Of a stretch of 64,000 nt of DNA, positions 25,836 to 34,271 are shown piece by piece. The position numbers and the translations under genes were made by a program. Origin of the DNA: CAYOEJ01 sp964403015 (GTDB lineage: Bacteria > Actinomycetota > Actinomycetes > Actinomycetales > Actinomycetaceae); the NCBI GenBank assembly GCA_964403015.1, contig CAYOEJ010000001.1, positions 1 to 64,000 of the forward strand. The letters are read 5' to 3'. Below the pieces are notes generated by a model. The model had not been told where the DNA came from, made no database searches, and was given only the letters and a program-made list of their open reading frames with translations. Numbering within the stretch: position 1 is the stretch's first letter; the number at the start of each line of letters is the position of its first letter.

Positions 25836-26681
25836 TCACATACGCGAAGTCAAAATAGGTGTCACGATGATGCCGCGGGCGCCGATCCGGTGGAGATCAT
25901 CCATAACTCGGTTCATGTCAGCTCGCTTCACCATGGACCGCACGGCGAGCCAGCCATCTGAATGCAGCGGCGAGATCGTGGGCGACTGGTAACCGGGCGT
26001 GAGTGCGACCGCCTCCTGCAAGAGCTCTTCCTTGCAGTCGTAGTCCATCATCACGTATGAGCGTGCCATGATGACGCCTTCAAGCCGACCATCAAGCACA
26101 TCGAGTTCGTCGCCCAGATCCGCAGCGGAATTTCGGATCAGGACAGCTTCTGACTTAAGCAAAGGTCCTCCAAAAACCTCGAGACCGGCGGCGCGAAGAG
26201 TCGACCCCGTTTCAACGACGTCCGCGATGGCGTCAGCAACTCCCAGTCGAACAGAACTCTCTACGGCGCCATCAAGGTGAACCACTTCTGCCTTGGCGTC
26301 ATGCTCCTCCAGATATATCTCCACGAGGTGGTCGTAAGAGGTGGCAACTCGCTTGCCCGCGAGGTCTGAAATCTCGCTGAACTCCCCCGTGGGACCCGCG
26401 AATCGAAAAGTTGAACGCGCGAATCCCAGGCCACGATGTTCTACAGCATTTGCGCCCGAATCGAGGAGCAGATCTCGGCCCGTGATGCCAACATCAACCG
26501 TTCCGGCACCAACATAGACTGCCACATCGCGGGGACGAATGTAGAAGAATTCAACGTCGTTTTCGTCGTCAACGAGAACAAGTTCCCGCGATTCGCGGCG
26601 CTGACGGTAGCCGGCCTCCTTCAACATGGTGGAGGCAGGTTCAGCCAATGATCCCTTATTAGGTACAGCAATTCGGAGCAA
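25836..26681 (-). CDS. hisG: ATP phosphoribosyltransferase (long form)
   Basis: A 281-aa enzyme for the first step of histidine synthesis, condensing ATP and PRPP. The length and the C-terminal regulatory domain (GYQSPTISPLHSDGWLAVRSMV) identify the long, histidine-feedback-regulated type. N-terminal LRIAVPNKGSL and the PRPP-binding region IADVVETGSTLRAAGL are intact. It follows hisE by 11 bases. The hisE-hisG pair stands apart from the main his operon, as usual in actinobacteria, where it commonly follows riboflavin genes. Confidence 0.95.
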   Translation of the reverse strand: MLRIAVPNKGSLAEPASTMLKEAGYRQRRESRELVLVDDENDVEFFYIRPRDVAVYVGAGTVDVGITGRDLLLDSGANAVEHRGLGFARSTFRFAGPTGEFSEISDLAGKRVATSYDHLVEIYLEEHDAKAEVVHLDGAVESSVRLGVADAIADVVETGSTLRAAGLEVFGGPLLKSEAVLIRNSAADLGDELDVLDGRLEGVIMARSYVMMDYDCKEELLQEAVALTPGYQSPTISPLHSDGWLAVRSMVKRADMNRVMDDLHRIGARGIIVTPILTSRM

Positions 26682-26692
26682 GTCTTCGTCCT

Positions 26693-26956
26693 TTATAGAT
26701 ACTTGTAGACGTCGTCGAGTGTGAGACCGCGAGCAATGAGCATGACCTGAAGGTGGTAGAGAAGCTGCGATGCTTCTTCGGCGAGCTCGTCGTCAGACTG
26801 ATACTCGGCCGCCATCCACACTTCGCCGGCCTCTTCGAGAATCTTCTTGCCAATAAAATGAATACCGGCGTCCAGTTCCTCGACAGTGCCAGACCCGCCG
26901 GGGCGGGTCGTGGCCTTTTCACTCAACTCTGCGAACAGCTCTTCGAAATTCTTCAC
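26693..26956 (-). CDS. hisE: Phosphoribosyl-ATP pyrophosphatase
   Basis: An 87-aa enzyme for the second step of histidine synthesis. The MazG-like helical fold shows the metal-binding KKILEEAGEVWMAAEYQSDDELAEEASQLLYH helices with their conserved Glu and Asp residues. It is a stand-alone HisE, not fused to HisI. It precedes hisG and lies 33 bases behind the substrate-binding lipoprotein gene, so it may be read from the FMN-riboswitch-controlled transcript. Confidence 0.93.
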   Translation of the reverse strand: MKNFEELFAELSEKATTRPGGSGTVEELDAGIHFIGKKILEEAGEVWMAAEYQSDDELAEEASQLLYHLQVMLIARGLTLDDVYKYL

Positions 26957-26989
26957 GTCATTACCCTACTCGTCCGCCCGCTTATCGGG

Positions 26990-27961
26990 TCAGTCAGTCC
27001 GCGCTTCAAGAACGGCCGTGGTGTATGCCTCGCTAGCGTTGACCTCTGTCTCAAGCACCTCAGCTTCGAGGAGAAACTTGGACATAGAATTCCATGTGGG
27101 CTCATCCTGTGCACCGAATACGTCTCCACCCTTGTAGAGTTCGAGCGTCTCTACGAGCACCTTGCCCGCAAGCTCACGTTGATCCGGGTCTGCCAGTGAA
27201 GGCACGTACTTTTGCGTAATATCAAGGGTCTTCTCAATGTCTGCTTCCGCGGTTTCCGTACCACGTTCGATAGCTTCAAGAAGTTTCGCCATGGTTTCTG
27301 GGTCAAGATCATCAGCCATGGAGCCGAGTCCGACGCCGATAAGTGGAAGATCTCCCTTGACCAGCGGCATCTCTACAACCTCTACCCCGGCATTAGCGAT
27401 AGCTACAGAGTCGTTGTTGGAAAAACCAATGATTGCATCAACCTCTCCCGAGGTGATCGCAGCTGTTTGAGTGTAGCCGATGTACTCAACCGTCACCTCG
27501 TTTTCGAGATCATAGCTATCGAGCATCGCAAGCAGACCGTAATAGTTCTCGCCATAGGGCCCGGGAAGTCCAACGGTCTTTCCGCGAAGGTCTTCAGGTG
27601 TCGAAATTCCTGATTGCGCATCGGCGATCAACACAACCGGATACTGCTGATACATCGTGGCCCAGTTGACGACGTCCACACCTGTGGAACGGGCTTGCAT
27701 CATCTCATCGCCACCCGCAAAGACCACGTCCTCCTCCCCCGCCTGCAGAGCACCGAAAAGCGACTCCTGCGCACCGTGGTGGCGGAGCGTGACGTCCAGA
27801 CCGGCGTCGTCGAAATAACCCTCATCTTCGGCAACGTAAAGCGGAGAGAACTGAACGTCAGGAATATAGGTCAGGCCTACCGTGATGCTCTCGGACTCTG
27901 CTGACGACGAGCAACCCGCCAGTGCCAGGGTGAGTGCGCAAACAAGGGATAGTTTTTTCAT
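26990..27961 (-). CDS. ribY: Riboflavin ABC transporter substrate-binding lipoprotein (RibY type, predicted)
   Basis: A 323-aa periplasmic-type binding protein of the NMT1/ThiY family. A signal peptide ends in the lipobox ALAGC with lipidated Cys17. The mature domain reads VGLTYIPDVQFSPLYVAEDEGYF, typical of vitamin and pyrimidine-precursor binders. Riboflavin is proposed because the gene follows a permease that stands directly behind an FMN riboswitch; RibX/RibY systems are described as FMN-regulated riboflavin importers. The binding protein itself does not reveal the ligand. No ATPase is encoded beside it. Two bases separate it from the permease gene. Confidence 0.75.
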   Translation of the reverse strand: MKKLSLVCALTLALAGCSSSAESESITVGLTYIPDVQFSPLYVAEDEGYFDDAGLDVTLRHHGAQESLFGALQAGEEDVVFAGGDEMMQARSTGVDVVNWATMYQQYPVVLIADAQSGISTPEDLRGKTVGLPGPYGENYYGLLAMLDSYDLENEVTVEYIGYTQTAAITSGEVDAIIGFSNNDSVAIANAGVEVVEMPLVKGDLPLIGVGLGSMADDLDPETMAKLLEAIERGTETAEADIEKTLDITQKYVPSLADPDQRELAGKVLVETLELYKGGDVFGAQDEPTWNSMSKFLLEAEVLETEVNASEAYTTAVLEARTD

Positions 27962-27963
27962 TT

Positions 27964-28722
27964 TTACCTCGCAGATACGGCGGCAAACGCGCGGTTCTCG
28001 ATGAAACGCAACGCCGCATAAATGGAAATGGCAGTGACCGCCAAGACGATGATGGTGGCGAACATGCCGGGGCTATCGTTGAGATGCTGAGCCGTAGTGA
28101 GCAGGATTCCAAGTCCCTTTTGGCCACCAATGACCATCTCACCAACCACAGCACCGGTGATCGAAAGCGTAAAACCGGTACGTAAACCGGCGAGGATCTC
28201 CGGAGCCGCCATGGGAAGCTCTATGTGCCGCAAGAGTTTGATGCCTCCCGCGCCATCGAGCCGCGCAGCACCGACCACTTCGGGATCGATACTCCGCACG
28301 CCCACAGCCGTATAGATGATGATGGGAAAAATAACCATGATCGTACACAAAACAACGATGGGAAACGTTCCGTACCCCACCCAAATCACCAAGAGCGGCG
28401 CAATTGCCACGGCTGGAATTGCTTGCGATGCTGCCAAATATGGCTCGATCGCATCCGCTACACGCCGCCAGTGGGCGATGGCAAACCCTACAGGCACACC
28501 TATTACGGTCGCTATGACGCAACCGAGAAGAGCCTCGAGAAGTGTTTGCTTTGTGGCGTCAATCAGATAACCGTTACTGATTCCGCGCCCGAGACGTTCA
28601 AGAACACTCTGCGGACTCGGTAGCGCATAGGAACCAACGATGTTAAAAGACGTTACAAACAGCCACGCGCAAAGGAAAAGTACACCAACAATTGTTGGCG
28701 TCACCCATCTGCGAGTATCCAT
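27964..28722 (-). CDS. ribX: Riboflavin ABC transporter permease (RibX type, predicted)
   Basis: A 252-aa inner-membrane permease of the SsuC/TauC/ThiX family with about six transmembrane helices. The EAA-loop GAARLDGAGGIKLLRHIELPMAAPEIL docks the ATPase. The ATG at 28722 with GGAGAGGA upstream is chosen; the longer open frame runs into the riboswitch and is not translated. The FMN aptamer at 28789-28910 ends 66 bases before the start, so expression should fall when FMN is abundant. With the binding protein it forms a predicted riboflavin importer. A shared ATPase from elsewhere in the genome would be needed. Confidence 0.78.
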   Translation of the reverse strand: MDTRRWVTPTIVGVLFLCAWLFVTSFNIVGSYALPSPQSVLERLGRGISNGYLIDATKQTLLEALLGCVIATVIGVPVGFAIAHWRRVADAIEPYLAASQAIPAVAIAPLLVIWVGYGTFPIVVLCTIMVIFPIIIYTAVGVRSIDPEVVGAARLDGAGGIKLLRHIELPMAAPEILAGLRTGFTLSITGAVVGEMVIGGQKGLGILLTTAQHLNDSPGMFATIIVLAVTAISIYAALRFIENRAFAAVSAR

Positions 28723-28731
28723 GCGTCCTCT

Positions 28732-28750
28732 CCCGGTTCCTTGCACCGGG
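28732..28750 (-). promoter_or_regulatory. Hairpin next to the ribX Shine-Dalgarno
   Basis: On the minus strand CCCGGT pairs with ACCGGG around a 7-base loop, ending directly at the GAGAGG ribosome-binding sequence of ribX. Together with the 31-base stem at 28759-28789 it forms the likely expression platform. The absence of a U-run favours translational control. Confidence 0.4.
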
Positions 28751-28758
28751 CAACGGAC

Positions 28759-28789
28759 AGATGAGTCGACAGTGACTGCCGACTCGTCT
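28759..28789 (-). promoter_or_regulatory. Expression-platform stem behind the FMN aptamer
   Basis: AGATGAGTCGACAGT (28759-28773) pairs with the complementary 28775-28789 with two mismatches or wobbles. It abuts the 3' strand of aptamer helix P1 (28789-28794), so folding of the two can compete. No T-run follows. Confidence 0.45.
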
Positions 28790-28910
28790 GCTCCTACCAT
28801 CCGGACTTTAACCGTCGGTTGGGGAATTTCACCCCATCAGCCACACGAGACAAACTCGAGTGGGTCGCGGACTATCACCGCCGGTTCAGACTTTCACTGA
28901 CCCCGGAGCA
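28789..28910 (-). ncRNA. FMN riboswitch (RFN element)
   Basis: On the minus strand the full RFN core is readable. P1 is formed by TGCTCC (28905-28910) and GGAGCA (28789-28794). Between them are ACCGGCGGTGATAGTCCGCG followed by ACCC, a variable arm, then GGGGTGAAATTCCCC, ACCGACGGTTAAAGTCCGGA and TGG. These blocks match the six-stem FMN aptamer almost letter for letter. It lies in the 325-base gap between rpe and ribX, the only gene-free stretch above 300 bases in the window. The remaining upstream part (28911-29047) holds a weak hairpin at 28987-29019 and probably the promoter. Confidence 0.96.
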
Positions 28911-29047
28911 CTTTCGTACCCTCCCAGTATGGCATGAAACCGCGGCCATCGTTAGACCTTGGCAGTGTGCTTGCTCGCACGCTGGAGCCCTGCTCTAAGG
29001 TCAAGCGAAAATGCAGGGCCGCACAATAGCTAAGCGCGGTGGGTGGC

Positions 29048-29704
29048 TCAGTGACTGTGTCTGTTCGCGAGATCGCGCAGTGCCTCGATTTCGGCATGTG
29101 CGTCGTCGGCCTTGTAGACCGCAGAGCCGGCCACGAAATTATTGGCTCCTGCTGCGGCAGCGAGTTCGATCGTTCGTTGCGAGATGCCGCCGTCTACCTG
29201 AACCCACACGTCGAGTCCATGCTTATTGATAGCCTCGCGGGTCCGCTTTACCTTGGGCATCATCGATTCAATGAACTGCTGCCCACCGAAACCTGGCTCG
29301 ACCGTCATGATCAAAATCATGTCGAACTCGTCCAAGATGTCGAGGTAGGGCTCGATCGGTGTGGCAGGCTTGAGCGCGATTCCCGCGCGTGCGCCCATGG
29401 CTCGTAGTTCACGGGCCAAACGCAGCGGCGCCGTTGTTGCCTCTGCATGGAACGTCACGGACCGCGCCCCGGCTTCCGCATAGGCGGGTGCCCAGCGGTC
29501 GGGCCCTTCGATCATGAGGTGGCAGTCGATAGGAAGCTTGGACGTACGCACCACGGATTCGACAATCGGGACTCCCATCGTCAGGTTGGGAACGAAGTGG
29601 TTGTCCATAACATCAACGTGCGCCCAGTCCGCATTCGAAATTTTCTCGAGTTCTCCGCGCAAATCAGAGAAATCACAGTTCAAGATAGAGGGGCTAATTT
29701 GCAT
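29048..29704 (-). CDS. rpe: Ribulose-phosphate 3-epimerase
   Basis: A 218-aa TIM-barrel enzyme that interconverts ribulose-5-phosphate and xylulose-5-phosphate in the pentose phosphate pathway. Family signatures are clear: SPSILNCDFSDL, HVDVMDNHFVPNLTMG with the metal-binding His and Asp, HLMIEGPDRW, VEPGFGGQQF and VDGGI. It follows rsmB by 9 bases and ends the priA-fmt-rsmB-rpe run. A 7-bp stem (28987-29019) lies behind it. In many actinobacteria ribD follows at this point; here the FMN riboswitch and importer follow instead. Confidence 0.96.
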   Translation of the reverse strand: MQISPSILNCDFSDLRGELEKISNADWAHVDVMDNHFVPNLTMGVPIVESVVRTSKLPIDCHLMIEGPDRWAPAYAEAGARSVTFHAEATTAPLRLARELRAMGARAGIALKPATPIEPYLDILDEFDMILIMTVEPGFGGQQFIESMMPKVKRTREAINKHGLDVWVQVDGGISQRTIELAAAAGANNFVAGSAVYKADDAHAEIEALRDLANRHSH

Positions 29705-29713
29705 TCAATTATC

Positions 29714-31141
29714 CTAGCTTTCGATGGGTTTGCGGAGGAGCACTAAGTACATGGCATCCGAGTTGTGTAGATCCGGCCAAAGCTGAAGCTGCCGGTTGTC
29801 GCCGGTGAGCTTCTGCGTGGATTCACCGCTAGCAATCTCCGGGGCGTCGAGCATCTCAACGGCGTGAGTTGCCGTGAACTTCTCGACGACGTCACTCGTT
29901 TCAGTGAGATAGGGCGAGCACGTGGAATACGCCAACACCCCGCCCGGTTTCAGCGCCCTGTACCCCGCTTCGAGTAGTTCTCCTTGAAGCTTGGCAAGGT
30001 CAAGACCATCTCTGGCGGACTTCCGCCATCGCGATTCCGGCCGACGGCGCAGGGCGCCAATACCAGTACACGGCGCGTCAATGAGCACACGTGAGTAGAT
30101 GGCCTCTTCACCAAGATCTCGACCGTCTCCCAGGCGCAGATCCACAATATCGTCCCAAGGACCAACCGCGTCAGCCACCAGATCGAGGCGGTGCTCATGA
30201 ATCTCATTGGCATGAATGCGTGCACCGCGCTGAGCGGCAAGAGCAGCCAACGTCGCGGTTTTTCCACCTGGACCAGCACACATATCGAGCCACAGATCGT
30301 CACCGCACTCAATTGGCGCCGCGGCAGTCGTCCGGGCCACCAGCTGCGACCCCTCGTCCTGAACCCCAGCTAACCGGTCTTTGACGGCGAAGACCCGGTG
30401 CGGATCACCGCCACGCAAGAGCACCGCCGAATCCACGAGCTTTCCCGGCTCACTTTCCATGTGTCCGCGCTCGATGTCTGCGCTGAGATCCGCGACAGAA
30501 ATGTCACGGGCAACAAGGGCTACCGACGGCGGTACATTGTTCGCTTTGAGAACCTTCAGCAAATCGCGGTGAGTGCGGCCGTGCGCGCGAAGCGCTAGGT
30601 CGAAAGCTCGCACGATCCACTGTGGGTGTGAAAACCACTGCGACAGGAAGGATACGGTGTTTGCCTTACCCCCGGCGTCGTCCTTTAACTGCTGTTGCCA
30701 CTGCGCAAGCGTACGCTCGCTAACTCGCCGAAGGACGGCATTGGCGAAGCCAGACGCTCCGGTGCCCACCTCATTTCGAACGAGAGTGACGGTTTCGTTG
30801 ATAGCCGCGTGGGGCGGCGTACCAAAGTCGAGCAACTGATGCGTGCCCATGCGAAGCAGAACGAGTACGGCTGTATCTATGTCCCCTAGCGGCCGTCCCG
30901 ATGTGCAATGGGCGATGACGGCGTCCCATCGGCCTCGCATACGCAGCGTGCCGTAACAGAGATTTGTTGCGTATGCGGCGTCCTGCTTGTTCAGGCGGGC
31001 GCGATTAATTTCTTTGGGGAGAATGAGATTCGCATAGGCTTCGTCTTCTTCGACGGCCATGAGCACATCGAAAACCACCAGTCGCGCTGGATCAGACGCA
31101 GCGCGGCCGGGCCGCCAATTGTCAGGGCGCTTGTTACTCAT
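29714..31141 (-). CDS. rsmB: 16S rRNA (cytosine-967-C5)-methyltransferase
   Basis: A 475-aa RNA methyltransferase. The N-terminal NusB-like RNA-binding domain (about 20-160) precedes a SAM-binding Rossmann domain with DMCAGPGGKTATLAAL, the DAPCTG motif and the catalytic Cys in YSTCSPYLTETSDVV. It modifies C967 of 16S rRNA. The start ATG overlaps the fmt stop by 4 bases, so the two are translationally coupled. Confidence 0.95.
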   Translation of the reverse strand: MSNKRPDNWRPGRAASDPARLVVFDVLMAVEEDEAYANLILPKEINRARLNKQDAAYATNLCYGTLRMRGRWDAVIAHCTSGRPLGDIDTAVLVLLRMGTHQLLDFGTPPHAAINETVTLVRNEVGTGASGFANAVLRRVSERTLAQWQQQLKDDAGGKANTVSFLSQWFSHPQWIVRAFDLALRAHGRTHRDLLKVLKANNVPPSVALVARDISVADLSADIERGHMESEPGKLVDSAVLLRGGDPHRVFAVKDRLAGVQDEGSQLVARTTAAAPIECGDDLWLDMCAGPGGKTATLAALAAQRGARIHANEIHEHRLDLVADAVGPWDDIVDLRLGDGRDLGEEAIYSRVLIDAPCTGIGALRRRPESRWRKSARDGLDLAKLQGELLEAGYRALKPGGVLAYSTCSPYLTETSDVVEKFTATHAVEMLDAPEIASGESTQKLTGDNRQLQLWPDLHNSDAMYLVLLRKPIES

Positions 31142-32055
31142 GCCTCCACCTCAAATCGGGGTGACTCTTCCTTGATACCGCGCACCCAGTCAGTTGCACG
31201 CATGTGCCGCTTACCGGCGGGCGCGACGTCCGTCAGTTCGACTGCGGTTGTTCCCGTACCGACGAGTGCCCGCTTGCCGCCCCGAATTTCACCCGGTTCC
31301 AACCCTGTTTCTTCGGTGACGACGACGGGGCCAACTTTGACTCGGACGCTGTCCAACATCGTCCAAGGACCCGGCTCAGGTGTGTAGCCGCGAATCATCG
31401 CATCAATACGTGCGGCAGGTAGGCTCCAGTCGATCTTTGAATCTTTCGACGATAGCTGCGGGGCATGCGTAGTCTCGCCTGATTGTGGCGTGGCCTGTGC
31501 CGAGCCAGTTTCTAGGTCTCGAAGCGTTCGTGCAAGTTGGTCCGCCCCTGACTCAGAAAGTGCCGAGAGCAGCTCGCCGGCGGTGCGGTTGCCGATGCTG
31601 TGCTCCTGGACGTCGAACACAGGTCCCGTATCGAGACCCTCTTCGATCAAGAATGTCGCAGTTCCCGTCACCTGGTCTCCCGCAGCGATTGCGTGCTGGG
31701 CTGGCGCCGCCCCTCTCCACCGCGGGAGAAGTGAGTAGTGAAGGTTGATCCACCCGTGCGTGGGAACGTCCAATAGCTCTGGCGGAATGATCAGGCCATA
31801 TGCGACGACTGCCACGGCGTCCGGGGCAAGGTCTTCAATGACCGCCTGAATATCGGGGTCTCGGAGGCTGCGCGGAGTCAAGACCTCAATGCCCATCTGC
31901 TCAGCCGCGACGTGAACGGGCGATTTTGTGAGCGTCTGCTTTCTGCCAACCGGTGCAGGAGCGCGGGTGAGAACAGCAATGATCTCGTGGTCATCCGCGA
32001 GCCTCAAGAGTGAGGGAATAGCAGTTTCGGGGGTTCCAGCAAAAATAATGCGCAC
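31138..32055 (-). CDS. fmt: Methionyl-tRNA formyltransferase
   Basis: A 305-aa enzyme that formylates initiator methionyl-tRNA with 10-formyl-tetrahydrofolate. The N-terminal formyltransferase domain contains the SLLPRWRGAAPAQHAI motif with the catalytic His nearby, and the C-terminal OB-like domain follows. The GTG at 32055 is taken as start because the product then begins MRIIFAGTPETAIPSL, as in the family; the longer frame overlaps priA. It follows priA by 22 bases. Confidence 0.95.
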   Translation of the reverse strand: MRIIFAGTPETAIPSLLRLADDHEIIAVLTRAPAPVGRKQTLTKSPVHVAAEQMGIEVLTPRSLRDPDIQAVIEDLAPDAVAVVAYGLIIPPELLDVPTHGWINLHYSLLPRWRGAAPAQHAIAAGDQVTGTATFLIEEGLDTGPVFDVQEHSIGNRTAGELLSALSESGADQLARTLRDLETGSAQATPQSGETTHAPQLSSKDSKIDWSLPAARIDAMIRGYTPEPGPWTMLDSVRVKVGPVVVTEETGLEPGEIRGGKRALVGTGTTAVELTDVAPAGKRHMRATDWVRGIKEESPRFEVEA

Positions 32056-32077
32056 CCGTCTATTATAGACGAACCGA

Positions 32078-34165
32078 CTACAACTGCGGATCGACCCGTA
32101 CGCGAACGTGACCAAGCCGCCTAATCGATGCCTCGCGCTTCGCAGCATAAATCATCGCCGTGCGCTCATTACGTAGCTCCTCCGGGAAACGCAGATGCAC
32201 CACATGATCGTCGCGCGAACCCAACTGGGGTCCCAAGACCGCCATTCCAGGAACGAGGTCATGAACGCCACCGGCGAGAAGTGCATCGAGTGGAACACCG
32301 GCCACGTCCACACCAGCCTCAACAGACATGCCCCGCAGCAGTCCGAGAAAGCTACGCACCTCCTCCCACGGACCAGCCACTTCTACCCAGACATTCCCCG
32401 GTGGTAGCCCAATCGATCGTCGTTCGTCGACGGATGTACGCCCCCACTCTCCCATCGACCACGTGTGTACGGGGGCAATGAGGTCGTCTGGCACATCCCC
32501 CACCACCAAGAGCTGCCCACCCTGTTTGCGCGGCTGGATTTGCGCGGCAAGATGGCTGAGTGTGCGAAGGAAGTAAACCTCGGCGTCGAGGCGTGATGAG
32601 CGTAGGAGGTAGCCCGCATCAAGGACGATACCCGCCGCGTATCCTCCCTCAATTGTTGGCTCGGTCCCGGGGGTTGCCACGACAATGCGGCTCTCCGAGC
32701 TGAGCACTCCGCGATCTTTTCCTACACCCGCAATATGGATCGGCACCTTCTGGAAAGCACGGCCAACCTCTTGTGCCGTTCGGTGAGAACCAATGCGGAT
32801 GGGCCGTAATTTCTGGCCACGGCAATTCGGACAGTGAAAGTCGTGAACTGTGCGTGCGCATCTGACGCATTGAGGCGCAGCGTCCGGATGTGGAATCGTC
32901 AGGGTCCCATCGCATTCGCTACAACGCGGAATCTCCCGGCACCGAGCGCATGCTACAAGCGGGATGTATCCCGATTTTGGTACCGAAACCAGCACTGAGC
33001 CACGTTCCAAACCGGCGCGAACTACCGAGAAGACCGAGCTTGGCATACGAGACCATTCACCGCCCTCATATGCGAAGTTTGACGCAGCCATCACCTGCGG
33101 AACATTGTTCGCCACCGCGGTTCGTACGGCTTCTATGGGCTTCGCCCAATCGCTCCACGCAGCTAACTCAACGGAGGGTCCGTAGTTAAATGCAAGAAAT
33201 GAAGCGGAAGAAGTCTCGGCTCGCAGTCTCAACAGCTGCCGAGCGTGAATGTATGGGCTACGGGGTTCTGCTAGTGCCGAGTGGTGATCATCAACCAGTA
33301 CCACCATCCCAAGTGATTGAGCTGGAGCCCAACCCGCACTACGAGTGCCGACGACGATACGGGCCCTTCCGGTGAGTACCGCGAGGAATTCGGTGTAGCG
33401 CGTTGCGTGATCATCCTCTGACACCATGGTTGCTACGCGCTCTGCCGGAAAATGATCCTTCAAGAATTGTGCGAGGTCACGAGCAACTGCCGGTGTCGGC
33501 ACAACGATCAGCGCGCTGTTCCCACAGTGGAGAGTGGCTTGGAGTGGAGCCAAGAGCAACTGAGAGAATCTGTGCTTAGCAAGCATGTAAATGACAGCGT
33601 TGATGCTTTCGCCCCGACTCACGTGCTCGATGAGAGCTTCTCCCCCGGCGTACTCGGACCAGATTGCGGGAATCTCTGGCACATTCCATTCGGTGCGCTG
33701 GGGAGGATCAAGTTCGACGAACGCCTTCTCAGCACGTGCGTGCCGTTGGGGTATAGCAAGCCGTAAACAGTCGGCAAGCGGGCTTGCCTGCCGCTCTGCT
33801 ACCTTCTTCGCAAGCGTCAAAACCTCCGGGTCCAAGACGGGGATCTTGGAAACCACTCGGCGGATTGGCCGCAGCTTGCTACCAATCTTTGTTTGCGTAT
33901 CTCGCTCAACGATAAAGCCGTGGACCTTGCGTGCGCCGACCTCTACCACCACCCGCGCACCCACCGGAGCGTCTGCCATCGACGCTGGTACCTCATAATC
34001 AAATGTGCGATCCATGTGCGGCTGAGGCATATCCAAAACGACGCGCGCAACTGGATCTGTGACGTGTGAATCCAAGGTGCGCGACACGGGTTCGAGACGC
34101 AACAGTTCGTCCTGCCCCGAGAATTCGGGCAGGTCGAACAGATCATCCGCACCTAACGATTCCAT
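32078..34165 (-). CDS. priA: Primosomal protein N' (PriA), helicase-inactive actinobacterial type
   Basis: A 695-aa replication-restart protein. The N-terminal 3'-DNA-binding domain (LDMPQPHMDRTFDYEVP..GARVVVEVGARKVHGFIV) is normal and the zinc-binding cysteine cluster is present (CARCREIPRCSEC and CVRCARTVHDFHCPNC). The Walker A sequence is absent and the DEEH box is degenerate (VLVDDHHSALAEPRSP), which is usual for actinobacterial PriA and predicts no helicase activity. It is followed by fmt. Confidence 0.88.
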   Translation of the reverse strand: MESLGADDLFDLPEFSGQDELLRLEPVSRTLDSHVTDPVARVVLDMPQPHMDRTFDYEVPASMADAPVGARVVVEVGARKVHGFIVERDTQTKIGSKLRPIRRVVSKIPVLDPEVLTLAKKVAERQASPLADCLRLAIPQRHARAEKAFVELDPPQRTEWNVPEIPAIWSEYAGGEALIEHVSRGESINAVIYMLAKHRFSQLLLAPLQATLHCGNSALIVVPTPAVARDLAQFLKDHFPAERVATMVSEDDHATRYTEFLAVLTGRARIVVGTRSAGWAPAQSLGMVVLVDDHHSALAEPRSPYIHARQLLRLRAETSSASFLAFNYGPSVELAAWSDWAKPIEAVRTAVANNVPQVMAASNFAYEGGEWSRMPSSVFSVVRAGLERGSVLVSVPKSGYIPLVACARCREIPRCSECDGTLTIPHPDAAPQCVRCARTVHDFHCPNCRGQKLRPIRIGSHRTAQEVGRAFQKVPIHIAGVGKDRGVLSSESRIVVATPGTEPTIEGGYAAGIVLDAGYLLRSSRLDAEVYFLRTLSHLAAQIQPRKQGGQLLVVGDVPDDLIAPVHTWSMGEWGRTSVDERRSIGLPPGNVWVEVAGPWEEVRSFLGLLRGMSVEAGVDVAGVPLDALLAGGVHDLVPGMAVLGPQLGSRDDHVVHLRFPEELRNERTAMIYAAKREASIRRLGHVRVRVDPQL

Positions 34166-34271
34166 GTCTCAATTGAATCATGGCGCACCGACAACCGCGC
34201 CAAGAGCACAACACGTGTGGATTGACAGCTCTATGTGCGAGTGCACCAGCAGCTGCATATCTCCTATGGAT

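Noticed and set aside
32078..34165. PriA as a broken gene because helicase motifs are missing
   Set aside because: Actinobacterial PriA proteins generally lack these motifs; the frame is complete and the zinc cysteines are conserved.
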